Assembly (NCBI GenBank): GCA_963580455.1
Contig: OY756967.1
Coordinates: 14,406,501 to 14,470,500 of the forward strand
Source of the DNA: Euonymus europaeus
Taxonomy: Eukaryota > Streptophyta > Magnoliopsida > Celastrales > Celastraceae
DNA length: 64,000 nucleotides
Direction: 5' to 3'
Shown here: positions 27,001 through 38,800 of the stretch, in pieces
How positions within the stretch are numbered: position 1 is the first letter of the stretch
How the letters are laid out: each line of letters starts with the position of its first letter
The notes under the pieces: generated by a model
Told to the model about the DNA's origin: nothing
The model's input: the letters and a program-made list of their open reading frames with translations, nothing else
The model's database searches: none
Position numbers and translations under genes: made by a program

Positions 27001-27658
27001 ACGTTTTAGTGTTCTTTTATGTCAAATTTTATGAGTATAAGCTTCAAAGATTATTTCGATGCCAAAACAGCAACTTTCAATGACAAATGGACAAAACCGT
27101 TAAAAGCTCCTCCATAGAGAGAGTTGAGAAACTTCGGACAATCAAAGTTGGTCGGTGTACACTTTTTAGTGTTCTTCTACGTCAAATTTTATGAGTATAA
27201 GCTTCCAAGATTATTTCGATGCCAAAACAGCAACTTTCTATGACAAATGTACAAAACCGTTAAAAGCTCCTCCATAGAGAGATTTGAGGGACTTCGGACA
27301 ATCAAAGTCGCTCGGTGTACACTTTTTATTGTTCTTCTATGTCAAATTTTATGAGTATAAGCTTCACAGATTGTTTCGATGCCAAAATCCCAAGTTTCTA
27401 TGACAAATGGAGAAAACTGCTAAAAGCTCCTTCAAAGAGAGAGTTGACCAATTTCGGACAATCAAAGATGATTGGTGTACACGTTTTAGTGTTCTTCTAT
27501 GTCAAATTTTATGAGCATAAGCTTCCAAGATTATTTCGATGCAAAAACAGCAACTTTCAATGACAAATGGACAAAACCGTTAAAAGCTCCTCCGTAGAGA
27601 GAGTTGAGCAACTTCGGACAATCAAAGTTGCTCGGTGTACACTTTTTAGTGTTCTTCT
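21063..27658. repeat. Large duplication, copy 2 (~6.6 kb)
   Basis: Partner of 14030-20625. It diverges from copy 1 near 27650, where copy 1 goes on with 'tttttaatgttc' and a D-type monomer while copy 2 continues with 'tttttagtgttc' and 'gatgcaaaaacagc'. Differences inside are scattered single bases, for example 'atagcaac' versus 'acagcaac' and 'gatggtcgg' versus 'gatgctcgg' near 17397/24430, with no bias that would suggest coding constraint. Confidence 0.93.
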
Positions 27659-30120
27659 ATGTCAAATTTTATGAGTATAAGCTTCCTAGATTATTCCGAT
27701 GCAAAAACAGCAACTTTCTATGACGAATGGACAAAACCGTTAAAAGCTCCTCCATAGAGAGAGTTGAGCAACTTCGGACAATCAAAGTTGCTCGGTATAC
27801 ACTTTTTAGTGTTCTTCTATGTCAAATTTTATGAGTATAAGCTTCCTAGATTATTCCGATGCCAAAATCCCAAGTTTCTATGATAAATGGAGAAAACTGT
27901 TAAAAGCTCCTCATAGAGAGAGTTGACCAATTTCTGACCATCAAAGATGCTCGGTGTACACGTTATAGTATTCTTCTATGTCAAATTTTATGAGTATAAG
28001 CTTCCAAGATTATTTCGATGCCAAAACAGCAATTTTCTATGACAAATGTACAAAACCGTTAAAAGCTCCTCCATAGAGAGAGTTGAGCGACTTCGGACAA
28101 TCAAAGTCGCTCGGTGTACACTTTTTATTGTTCTTCTACGCCAAATTTTACGAGTATAAGCTTCACAGATTATTTCGATGCCAAAATCCCAAGTTTCTAT
28201 GACAAATGGAGAAAACTGATAAAAGTTCCTTCAAAGAGAGAGTTGACCAATTTCGGACAATCAAAGATGCTCGGTGTACACGTTTTAGTGTTCTTCTATG
28301 TCAAAGTTTATGTGTATAAGCTTTCAAGATTATTTCGATGCCAAAACAGCAACTTTCAATGACAAATGGACAAAACCGTTAAAAGCTCCTCCATAGAGAG
28401 AGTTGAGCAACTTCGGACAATCAAAGTTGCTCGGTGTACACTTTTTTATGTTCTTCTATGTCAAATTTTATGAGTATAAGCTTCCAAGATTATTTCGATA
28501 GCAAAAGATGAACTTTCTATGACTAATGGACAAAACCTTTAAAAGCTCCTTCATAGAGAGATTTGAGCAACTTTGGAACATCAAAGTTGCTCGGTGTACA
28601 CTTTTTATTGTTTTTCTATGTCAAATTTTATGAGTATAAGCTTCCTAGATTGTTCCGATGCAAAAATCCCAAGTTTCTATGACGAATGGAGAAAACTGTT
28701 AAAAGCTCCATCATAGAGAGAGTTGACCAATTTTGAACCATCAAAGATGGTCGGTGTACAAGTTTTATTGTTCTTCTATGTCAAATTTTATGAGTCTAAG
28801 ATTCCAAGATTATTTCGATGCCAAAACAGAGACTTTCTATGACAAATGTACAAAACCGTTAAAAGCTCCTCCATAGAAAGAGTTAAGCAACTTCGGACAA
28901 TCAAAGTTTCTCGGTGTAAACTTTTTATTGTTCTTCTATGTCAAATTTTATGAGTATAAGCTTCCTAGATTATGTCGATGCCAAAATCCAAAGTTTCTAT
29001 GATAAATGGAGAAAACTGCTAAAAGCTCCTTCATAGAGAGAGTTGACCAATTTCGGACAATCAAAGATGATCGGTGTACACGTTTTAGTGTTCTTTTATG
29101 TCAAATTTTATGAGTATAAGCTTCCAAGATTATTTCGATGCCAAAACAATAACTTTCAATGACAAATGGACAAAACCGTTAAAAGCTCCTCCATAGAGAG
29201 AGTTGAGCAACTTCGGACAATCAAAGTTGCTCGGTGTACACTTTTTAGTGTTCTTCTATGTCAAATTTTATGAATATAAGCTTCCTAGACTATTTCGATG
29301 TCAAAATCCCAAGTTTCTATGATAAATGGAGAAAACTATTAAAAGCTCCTCATAGAGAGAGTTGACCAATTTCTGACTATCAAATATGCTCGGTGTACAC
29401 GTTATAGTGTTCTTCTATGTCAAATTTTATGAGTATAAGCTTCCAAGATTATTTCGAAGCCAAAACAGCAACTTTCAATGACAAATGGACAAAATCGTTA
29501 AAAGCTCCTCCATAGAGAGAGTTGAGCGACTTCGGACAATCAAAGTTGCTCGGTGTACACTTTTTATTGTTCTTCTATGTCAAATCTTACGAGTATAAGG
29601 CTCCAAGATTATTTCGATGCCAAAATCCCAAGTTTATATGATAAATGGAGAAAACTGCTAAAAGCTCCTTCATAGAGAGAGTTGACCAATTTCGGACCAT
29701 CAAATATGCTCGGTGTACACGTTTTAGTGTTCTTCTATGCCAAATTTTATGAGTATAAGCTTCCAAGATTATTTCGATGCCAAAACAGCAACTTTCAATG
29801 ACAAATGGACAAAACCGTTAAAAGCTCCTTCATAGAGAGAGTTGAGCAACTTCGTAACATCAAAGTTGCTCGGTGTACACTTTAATTGTTCTTCTATGTC
29901 AAATTTTATGAGTAGAAGCTTCCAAGATTATTTCGATGGGAAAAGACCAACTTTCCATGGCAAATGGAGAAAACTATTAAAAGCTCCTTCCTAGTGAGAG
30001 TTGACGAATTTCAGGCCATCAAAGATGCTCGGTGTACAAGTTTTATTGTTCTTCTATGTCAAATTTTATGAGTCTAAGCTTCCATGATTATTTCGAAGCC
30101 AAAACAGCAACTTTCTATGA
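27659..30120. repeat. Dispersed relative of the 42.5-44.8 kb unit
   Basis: From about 28340 the order and private variants follow 42570 onwards at an offset near 14,225 bp (89 monomers): 'cttttttatg', D-type with 'gactaatgg' (28520 and 42745), 'tttctgactatc' (29375 and 43601), 'gaagccaaaac' and 'caaatcttacgag'. Beyond about 29640 the offset grows by one monomer (14,384 bp near 30077). This is an older copy of the unit that is locally duplicated at 42.5-48.1 kb. Confidence 0.75.
28085..28112. other. Inverted repeat with paired arm change (GAGCGACTT / AAGTCGCTC)
   Basis: The left arm (28085-28093) has A to G at its fifth base. The right arm (28104-28112) has the matching T to C, so all nine pairs are kept. 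The same pair of changes is at 37034-37061 and its three higher-order copies, and, with one changed end base, near 60538-60564 and 62137-62164. Monomers with only the left change (G-T pairing) also exist, for example near 3949-3976. Confidence 0.85.
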
Positions 30121-31785
30121 CAAATGTACAAAACCGTTAAAAGCTCCTCCATAGAGACAGTTGAGCAACTTCGGACAATCAAAGTTGCTCGGTGTACACT
30201 TTTTATTGTTCTTCTATGTCAAATTTTATGAGTATAAGCTTCCTAGATTATTTCGATGCGAAAATCCCAAGTTTCTATGATAAATGGAGAAAACTGTTAA
30301 AAGATCCTTCATAGAGAGAGTTGACCAATTTCGGACCATCAAGGATGCTCGGTGTACACGTTTAAGTGTTTTTCTATGTCAAATTTTATGAGTATAAGCT
30401 TCCAAGATTATTTACATGCGAAAACAGCAACTTTCAATGACAAATGGACAAAACCGTTAAAAGCTCCTCCATAGAGAGAGTTGAGCAACTTCGGACAATC
30501 AAAGTTGCTCGGTGTAAACTTTTTAATGTTCTTCTATGTCAAATTTTATGAGTATAAGCTTCCTAGATTATTCCGATGCCAAAATCCAAAGTTTCTATGA
30601 TAAATGGAGAAAACTGTTAAAAGCTCCTCATAGAGAGAGTTGACCAATTTCTGACCATCAAAGATGCTCGATGTACAAGTTTTATTGTTCTTCTATGTCA
30701 AATTTTATGAGTCTTGGATTCCAAGATTATTTCGATGCCAAAACAGCAACTTTCTATGACAAATGTACAAAACCGTTAAAAGCACCTCCATAGAGAGAGT
30801 CAAGCAACTTCGGACAATCAAAGTTGCTCGGTGTAAACTTTTTAATGTTCTTCTATGTCAAATTTTATGAGTATAAGCTTCCTAGATTATTCCGATGCCA
30901 AAATCCCAAGTTTCTATGATAAATGGAGAAAATTGTTAAAAGCTCCTCATAGAGAGAGTTGACCAATTTCTGACCATCAAAGATGCTCGGTGTACAAGTT
31001 TTATTGTTCTTCTATGTCAAATTTTATGAGTATAAGCTTCCAAGAGTATTTCGATGTCAAAACAGCAACATTCAATGACAAATGTACAAAACCGTTAAAA
31101 GCTCCTCCATAGAGACAGTTGAGCAACTTCGGACAATCAAAGTTGCTCGGTGTACACTTTTTATTGTTCTTCTATGTCAAATTTTATGAGTATAAGCTTC
31201 CTAGATTATTTCGATGCGAAAATCCCAAGTTTCTATGATAAATGGAGAAAACTGTTAAAAGATCCTTCATAGAGAGAGTTGACCAATTTCGGACCATCAA
31301 GGATGCTCGGTGTACACGTTTAAGTGTTTTTCTATGTCAAATTTTATGAGTATAAGCTTCCAAGATTATTTACATGCGAAAACAGCAACTTTCAATGACA
31401 AATGGACAAAACCGTTAAAAGCTCCTCCATAGAGAGAGTTGAGCAACTTCGGACAATCAAAGTTGCTCGGTGTAAACTTTTTATTGTTCTTCTATGTCAA
31501 ATTTTATGAGTATAAGCTTCCTAGATTATTCCGATGCCAAAATCCAAAGTTTCTATGATAAATGGAGAAAACTGTTAAAAGCTCCTCATAGAGAGAGTTG
31601 ACCAATTTCTGACCATCAAAGATGCTCGATGTACAAGTTTTATTGTTCTTCTATGTCAAATTTTATGAGTCTTGGATTCCAAGATTATTTCGATGCCAAA
31701 ACAACAACTTTCTATGAAAAATGTACAAAACCGTTAAAAGCTCCTCCATAGAGATAGTCAAGCAACTTCGGACAATCAAAGTTTC
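30121..31785. repeat. 6-monomer (958 bp) tandem repeat
   Basis: 30121-31078 aligns with 31079 to about 31785 at 958 bp. Marks are 'gagacagttgagc', 'gatgcgaaaatccc', 'aaaagatccttc', 'cgtttaagtg', 'tatttacatgcg' and the unusual 'gagtcttggattcc' (30708 and 31666). The second copy overlaps the start of the 2,237-bp duplication, so the 958-bp event came first. Confidence 0.85.
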
Positions 31786-33600
31786 TCGGTGTACACTTTT
31801 TATTGTTCTTCTATGTCAAATTTTATGAGTATAAACTTCCAAGATTATTTCGATGCCAAAATCTCAAGTTTCTATGATAAATGGAGAAAACTCCTAAAAG
31901 CTCCTTCATAGAGAGATTTGTCCAATTTCGGACAATCAAAGATGATCGGTGTACACGTTTTAGTGTTCTTTTATGTCAAATTTTATGAGTATAAGCTTCC
32001 AAGAGTATTTCGATGTCAAAACAGCAACATTCAATGACAAATGGACAAAACCGTTAAAGGCTCCTCCATAGAGAGAGTTGAGCAACTTCGGACAATCAAA
32101 GTTGCTCGGTGTACACTTTTTACTGTTCTTCTAAGTCAAATTTTATGAGTATAAGCTTCCTAGATTATTCCGATGCCAAAATCCCAAGTTTCTATGATAA
32201 ATGGAGAAAACTGTGAAAAGCTCCTCATAGAGAGAGTTGACCAATTTCTGACCATCAAAGATGCTCGATGTACACGTTATAGTGTTCTTCTATGTCAAAT
32301 TTTATGAGTATAAGCTTCCAAGATTATTTCGATGCCAAAACAGCAACTTTCTATGACAAATGTACAAAATCGTTAAAAGCTCCTCCATAGAGAGAGTTGA
32401 GAGACTTCGGACAATCAAAGTTGCTCGGTGTACACTTTTTATTGTTCTTCTATGTCAAATTTTACGAGTATAAGCTTCCCAGATTATTTCGATGCCAAAA
32501 TCCCAAGTTTCTATGATAAATGGAGAAAACAGTTAAAAGCTCCTCATAGAGAGAGTTAACCAATTTCGAACCATCAAAGATGCTCGGTGTATACGTTTTA
32601 GTGTTCTTCTATGTCAAATTTTGTGAGTGTAAGCTTCAAAGATTAATTCGATGACAAAACAACAACTTTCAATGACAAATGGACAAAATCGTTAAAAGCT
32701 CCTCCATAGAGAGAGTTGAGCAACTTCGGACAATGAAAGTTGCTCGGTGTACACTTTTTAATGTTCTTCTATGTCAAATTTTATGAGTATAGGCTTCCAA
32801 GATTATTTCGATAGCAAAAGATGAACTTTCTATGACAAATAGACAAAACCTTTAAAAGCTCCTCCGTAGAGAGAGTTGAGCAACTTTGGAGCATCAAAGT
32901 TGCTTGGTGTACACTTTTTATTGTTTTTCTATGTCAAATTTTATGAGTATAAGCTTCCTAGATTATTCCGATGCAAAAATCCCAAGTTTCTATGACAAAT
33001 GGAGAAAACTATTAAAAGCTCCACCATAGAGAAAGTTCACCAATTTCGGACCATCAAAGATGGTCGGTGTACAAGTTTTATTGTTCTTCTATGTCAAATT
33101 TTATGAGTCTAAGATTCCAAGATTATTTTGATGGCAAAACAGCAACTTTCTATGACAAATGTACAAAACCGTTAAAAGCTCCTCCATAGAGAGAGTTAAG
33201 CAACTTCGGACAATCAAAGTTTCTCGGTGTACACTTTTTATTGTTCTTCTATGTCAAATTTTATGAGTATAAGCTTCCTAGATTATTTCGATGCCAAAAT
33301 CCCAAGTTTCTATGATAAATGGAGAAAACTCCTAAAAGCTCATTCATAGAGAGAGTTGACCAATTTCGCACAATCAAAGATGATCGATGTACACGTTTTA
33401 GTGTTCTTTTATGTCAAATTTTATGAGTATAAGCTTCCAAGATTATTTCGATGCCAAAACAGAAACTTTCAATGACAAATGGACAAAACCGTTAAAAGCT
33501 CATCAATAGAGAGAGTTGAGCAACTTCGGACAGTCAAAGTTGCTCGGTGTACACGTTTTAGTGTTCTTCTATGTCAAATTTTATGAGTATAAGCTTCCAA
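31364..33600. repeat. 14-monomer (2,237 bp) duplication, copy 1
   Basis: This copy lies directly against copy 2 (33601-35837) with no spacer. Line-by-line comparison showed two differences in 2,237 bp: 'aaatagac' near 32838 versus 'aaatggac', and 'cttcctag' near 33277 versus 'cttcccag'. Marks are 'gtcttggatt' (31669 and 33906), 'gagatagtcaagc', 'gtgaaaagctcc' and 'agcatcaaagttgcttgg'. The near identity implies a very recent event or an assembly effect. Confidence 0.93.
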
Positions 33601-35837
33601 GATTATTTACATGCGAAAACAGCAACTTTCAATGACAAATGGACAAAACCGTTAAAAGCTCCTCCATAGAGAGAGTTGAGCAACTTCGGACAATCAAAGT
33701 TGCTCGGTGTAAACTTTTTATTGTTCTTCTATGTCAAATTTTATGAGTATAAGCTTCCTAGATTATTCCGATGCCAAAATCCAAAGTTTCTATGATAAAT
33801 GGAGAAAACTGTTAAAAGCTCCTCATAGAGAGAGTTGACCAATTTCTGACCATCAAAGATGCTCGATGTACAAGTTTTATTGTTCTTCTATGTCAAATTT
33901 TATGAGTCTTGGATTCCAAGATTATTTCGATGCCAAAACAACAACTTTCTATGAAAAATGTACAAAACCGTTAAAAGCTCCTCCATAGAGATAGTCAAGC
34001 AACTTCGGACAATCAAAGTTTCTCGGTGTACACTTTTTATTGTTCTTCTATGTCAAATTTTATGAGTATAAACTTCCAAGATTATTTCGATGCCAAAATC
34101 TCAAGTTTCTATGATAAATGGAGAAAACTCCTAAAAGCTCCTTCATAGAGAGATTTGTCCAATTTCGGACAATCAAAGATGATCGGTGTACACGTTTTAG
34201 TGTTCTTTTATGTCAAATTTTATGAGTATAAGCTTCCAAGAGTATTTCGATGTCAAAACAGCAACATTCAATGACAAATGGACAAAACCGTTAAAGGCTC
34301 CTCCATAGAGAGAGTTGAGCAACTTCGGACAATCAAAGTTGCTCGGTGTACACTTTTTACTGTTCTTCTAAGTCAAATTTTATGAGTATAAGCTTCCTAG
34401 ATTATTCCGATGCCAAAATCCCAAGTTTCTATGATAAATGGAGAAAACTGTGAAAAGCTCCTCATAGAGAGAGTTGACCAATTTCTGACCATCAAAGATG
34501 CTCGATGTACACGTTATAGTGTTCTTCTATGTCAAATTTTATGAGTATAAGCTTCCAAGATTATTTCGATGCCAAAACAGCAACTTTCTATGACAAATGT
34601 ACAAAATCGTTAAAAGCTCCTCCATAGAGAGAGTTGAGAGACTTCGGACAATCAAAGTTGCTCGGTGTACACTTTTTATTGTTCTTCTATGTCAAATTTT
34701 ACGAGTATAAGCTTCCCAGATTATTTCGATGCCAAAATCCCAAGTTTCTATGATAAATGGAGAAAACAGTTAAAAGCTCCTCATAGAGAGAGTTAACCAA
34801 TTTCGAACCATCAAAGATGCTCGGTGTATACGTTTTAGTGTTCTTCTATGTCAAATTTTGTGAGTGTAAGCTTCAAAGATTAATTCGATGACAAAACAAC
34901 AACTTTCAATGACAAATGGACAAAATCGTTAAAAGCTCCTCCATAGAGAGAGTTGAGCAACTTCGGACAATGAAAGTTGCTCGGTGTACACTTTTTAATG
35001 TTCTTCTATGTCAAATTTTATGAGTATAGGCTTCCAAGATTATTTCGATAGCAAAAGATGAACTTTCTATGACAAATGGACAAAACCTTTAAAAGCTCCT
35101 CCGTAGAGAGAGTTGAGCAACTTTGGAGCATCAAAGTTGCTTGGTGTACACTTTTTATTGTTTTTCTATGTCAAATTTTATGAGTATAAGCTTCCTAGAT
35201 TATTCCGATGCAAAAATCCCAAGTTTCTATGACAAATGGAGAAAACTATTAAAAGCTCCACCATAGAGAAAGTTCACCAATTTCGGACCATCAAAGATGG
35301 TCGGTGTACAAGTTTTATTGTTCTTCTATGTCAAATTTTATGAGTCTAAGATTCCAAGATTATTTTGATGGCAAAACAGCAACTTTCTATGACAAATGTA
35401 CAAAACCGTTAAAAGCTCCTCCATAGAGAGAGTTAAGCAACTTCGGACAATCAAAGTTTCTCGGTGTACACTTTTTATTGTTCTTCTATGTCAAATTTTA
35501 TGAGTATAAGCTTCCCAGATTATTTCGATGCCAAAATCCCAAGTTTCTATGATAAATGGAGAAAACTCCTAAAAGCTCATTCATAGAGAGAGTTGACCAA
35601 TTTCGCACAATCAAAGATGATCGATGTACACGTTTTAGTGTTCTTTTATGTCAAATTTTATGAGTATAAGCTTCCAAGATTATTTCGATGCCAAAACAGA
35701 AACTTTCAATGACAAATGGACAAAACCGTTAAAAGCTCATCAATAGAGAGAGTTGAGCAACTTCGGACAGTCAAAGTTGCTCGGTGTACACGTTTTAGTG
35801 TTCTTCTATGTCAAATTTTATGAGTATAAGCTTCCAA
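33601..35837. repeat. 14-monomer (2,237 bp) duplication, copy 2
   Basis: Partner of the block ending at 33600. It ends where 'tatttcgatgccaaaagagc' replaces the 'tatttacatgcg' expected for a third copy. Its last monomers, from about 35647, are also the first monomer of the 1,599-bp repeat, so the two expansions overlap and share ancestry. Confidence 0.93.
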
Positions 35838-38800
35838 GATTATTTCGATGCCAAAAGAGCAACTTTCAATGACAAATGGACAAAACCGTTAAAAGCTCCT
35901 CCATAGAGAGAGTTGAGCAACTTCGGACAATAAAAGTTGCTCGGTGTACACTTTTTAATGTTCTTCTATGTCAAATTTTATGAGTATAAGCTTCCAAGAT
36001 TATTTCGATAGCAAAAGATGAACTTTCTATGACAAATGGACAAAACCTTTAAAAGCTCCTCCATAGAGAGAGTTGAGCAACTTTGGAACATCAAAGTTGC
36101 TCGGTGTACACTTTTTATTGTTTTTCTATGTCAAATTTTATGAGTATAAGCTTCCTAGATTATTCCGATGCAAAAATCCCAAGTTTCTACGACAAATGGA
36201 GAAAATTGTTAAAAGCCCCACCATAGAGAAAGTTGACCAATTTCGAACCATCAAAGATGGTCGGTGTACAAGTTTTATTATTCTTCTATGTCAAATTTTA
36301 TGAGTCTAAGATTCCAAGATTATTTCGATGGCAAAACAGCAACTTTCTATGACAAATGTACAAAACCTTTAAAAGCTCCACCATAGAGAGAGTTAAGCAA
36401 CTTCGGACAATCAAAGTTTCTCGGTGTACACTTTTTATTGTTCTTCTATGTCAAATTTTTTGAGTATAAGCTTCCTAGATTATTTCGATGCCAAAATCCC
36501 AAGTTTCTATGATAAATGGAGAAAACTCCTAAAAGCTCCTTCATAGAGAGAGTTGACCAATTTCGGACAATCAAAGATGATCGGTGTACACGTTTTAGTG
36601 TTCTTTTATGTCAAATTTTATGAGTATAAGCTTCCAAGATTATTTCGATGCCAAAACAGCAACTTTCAATGACAAATGGACAAAACCGTTAAAAGCTCCT
36701 CCATAGAGAGAGTTGAGCAACTTCGGACAATCAAAGTTGCTCGGTGTACAATTTTTAGTGTTCTTCTATGTCAAATTTTATGAGTATAAGCTTCCTAGAT
36801 TATTTCGATGCCAAAACAGCAACTTTCAATGACAAATGGACAAAACCGTTAAAAGCTCCTCCATAGAGAGAGTTGAGCAACTTCGGACAATAAAGTTGCT
36901 CGGTGTACAATTTTTAGTGTTCTTCTATGTCAAATTTTATGAGTATAAGCTTCCTAGATTATTCCGATGCCAAAATCCCAAGTTTCTATGATAAATGGAG
37001 AAAACTGTTAAAAGCTCCTCCATAGAGAGAGTTGAGCGACTTCGGACAATCAAAGTCGCTCGGTGTACACTTTTTATTGTTCTTCTATGTCAAATTTTAC
37101 GAGTATAAGCTTCACAGATTATTTCGATGCCAAAATCCCAAGTTTCTATGACAAATGGAGAAAACTGCTAAAAGCTCCTTCAAAGAGAGAGTTGACCAAT
37201 TTCGGACAATCAAAGATGATCGGTGTACACGTTTTAGTGTTCTTCTATGTCAAATTTTATGAGTATAAGCTTCCAAGATTATTTCGATGCCAAAACAGAA
37301 ACTTTCAATGACAAATGGACAAAACCGTTAAAAGCTCATCAATAGAGAGAGTTGAGCAACTTCGGACAGTCAAAGTTGCTCGGTGTACACGTTTTAGTGT
37401 TCTTCTATGTCAAATTTTATGAGTATAAGCTTCCAAGATTATTTCGATGCCAAAAGAGCAACTTTCAATGACAAATGGACAAAACCGTTAAAAGCTCCTC
37501 CATAGAGAGAGTTGAGCAACTTCGGACAATAAAAGTTGCTCGGTGTACACTTTTTAATGTTCTTCTATGTCAAATTTTATGAGTATAAGCTTCCAAGATT
37601 ATTTCGATAGCAAAAGATGAACTTTCTATGACAAATGGACAAAACCTTTAAAAGCTCCTCCATAGAGAGAGTTGAGCAACTTTGGAACATCAAAGTTGCT
37701 CGGTGTACACTTTTTATTGTTTTTCTATGTCAAATTTTATGAGTATAAGTTTCCTAGATTATTCCGATGCAAAAATCCCAAGTTTCTACGACAAATGGAG
37801 AAAATTGTTAAAAGCCCCACCATAGAGAAAGTTGACCAATTTCGAACCATCAAAGATGGTCGGTGTACAAGTTTTATTATTCTTCTATGTCAAATTTTAT
37901 GAGTCTAAGATTCCAAGATTATTTCGATGGCAAAACAGCAACTTTCTATGACAAATGTACAAAACCTTTAAAAGCTCCACCATAGAGAGAGTTAAGCAAC
38001 TTCGGACAATCAAAGTTTCTCGGTGTACACTTTTTATTGTTCTTCTATGTCAAATTTTTTGAGTATAAGCTTCCTAGATTATTTCGATGCCAAAATCCCA
38101 AGTTTCTATGATAAATGGAGAAAACTCCTAAAAGCTCCTTCATAGAGAGAGTTGACCAATTTCGGACAATCAAAGATGATCGGTGTACACGTTTTAGTGT
38201 TCTTTTATGTCAAATTTTATGAGTATAAGCTTCCAAGATTATTTCGATGCCAAAACAGCAACTTTCAATGACAAATGGACAAAACCGTTAAAAGCTCCTC
38301 CATAGAGAGAGTTGAGCAACTTCGGACAATCAAAGTTGCTCGGTGTACAATTTTTAGTGTTCTTCTATGTCAAATTTTATGAGTATAAGCTTCCTAGATT
38401 ATTTCGATGCCAAAACAGCAACTTTCAATGACAAATGGACAAAACCGTTAAATGCTCCTCCATAGAGAGAGTTGAGCAACTTCGGACAATAAAGTTGCTC
38501 GGTGTACAATTTTTAGTGTTCTTCTATGTCAAATTTTATGAGTATAAGCTTCCTAGATTATTCCGATGCCAAAATCCCAAGTTTCTATGATAAATGGAGA
38601 AAACTGTTAAAAGCTCCTCCATAGAGAGAGTTGAGCGACTTCGGAAAATCAAAGTCGCTCGGTGTACACTTTTTATTGTTCTTCTATGTCAAATTTTACG
38701 AGTATAAGCTTCACAGATTATTTCGATGCCAAAATCCCAAGTTTCTGTGACAAATGGAGAAAACTGCTAAAAGCTCCTTCAAAGAGAGAGTTGACCAATT

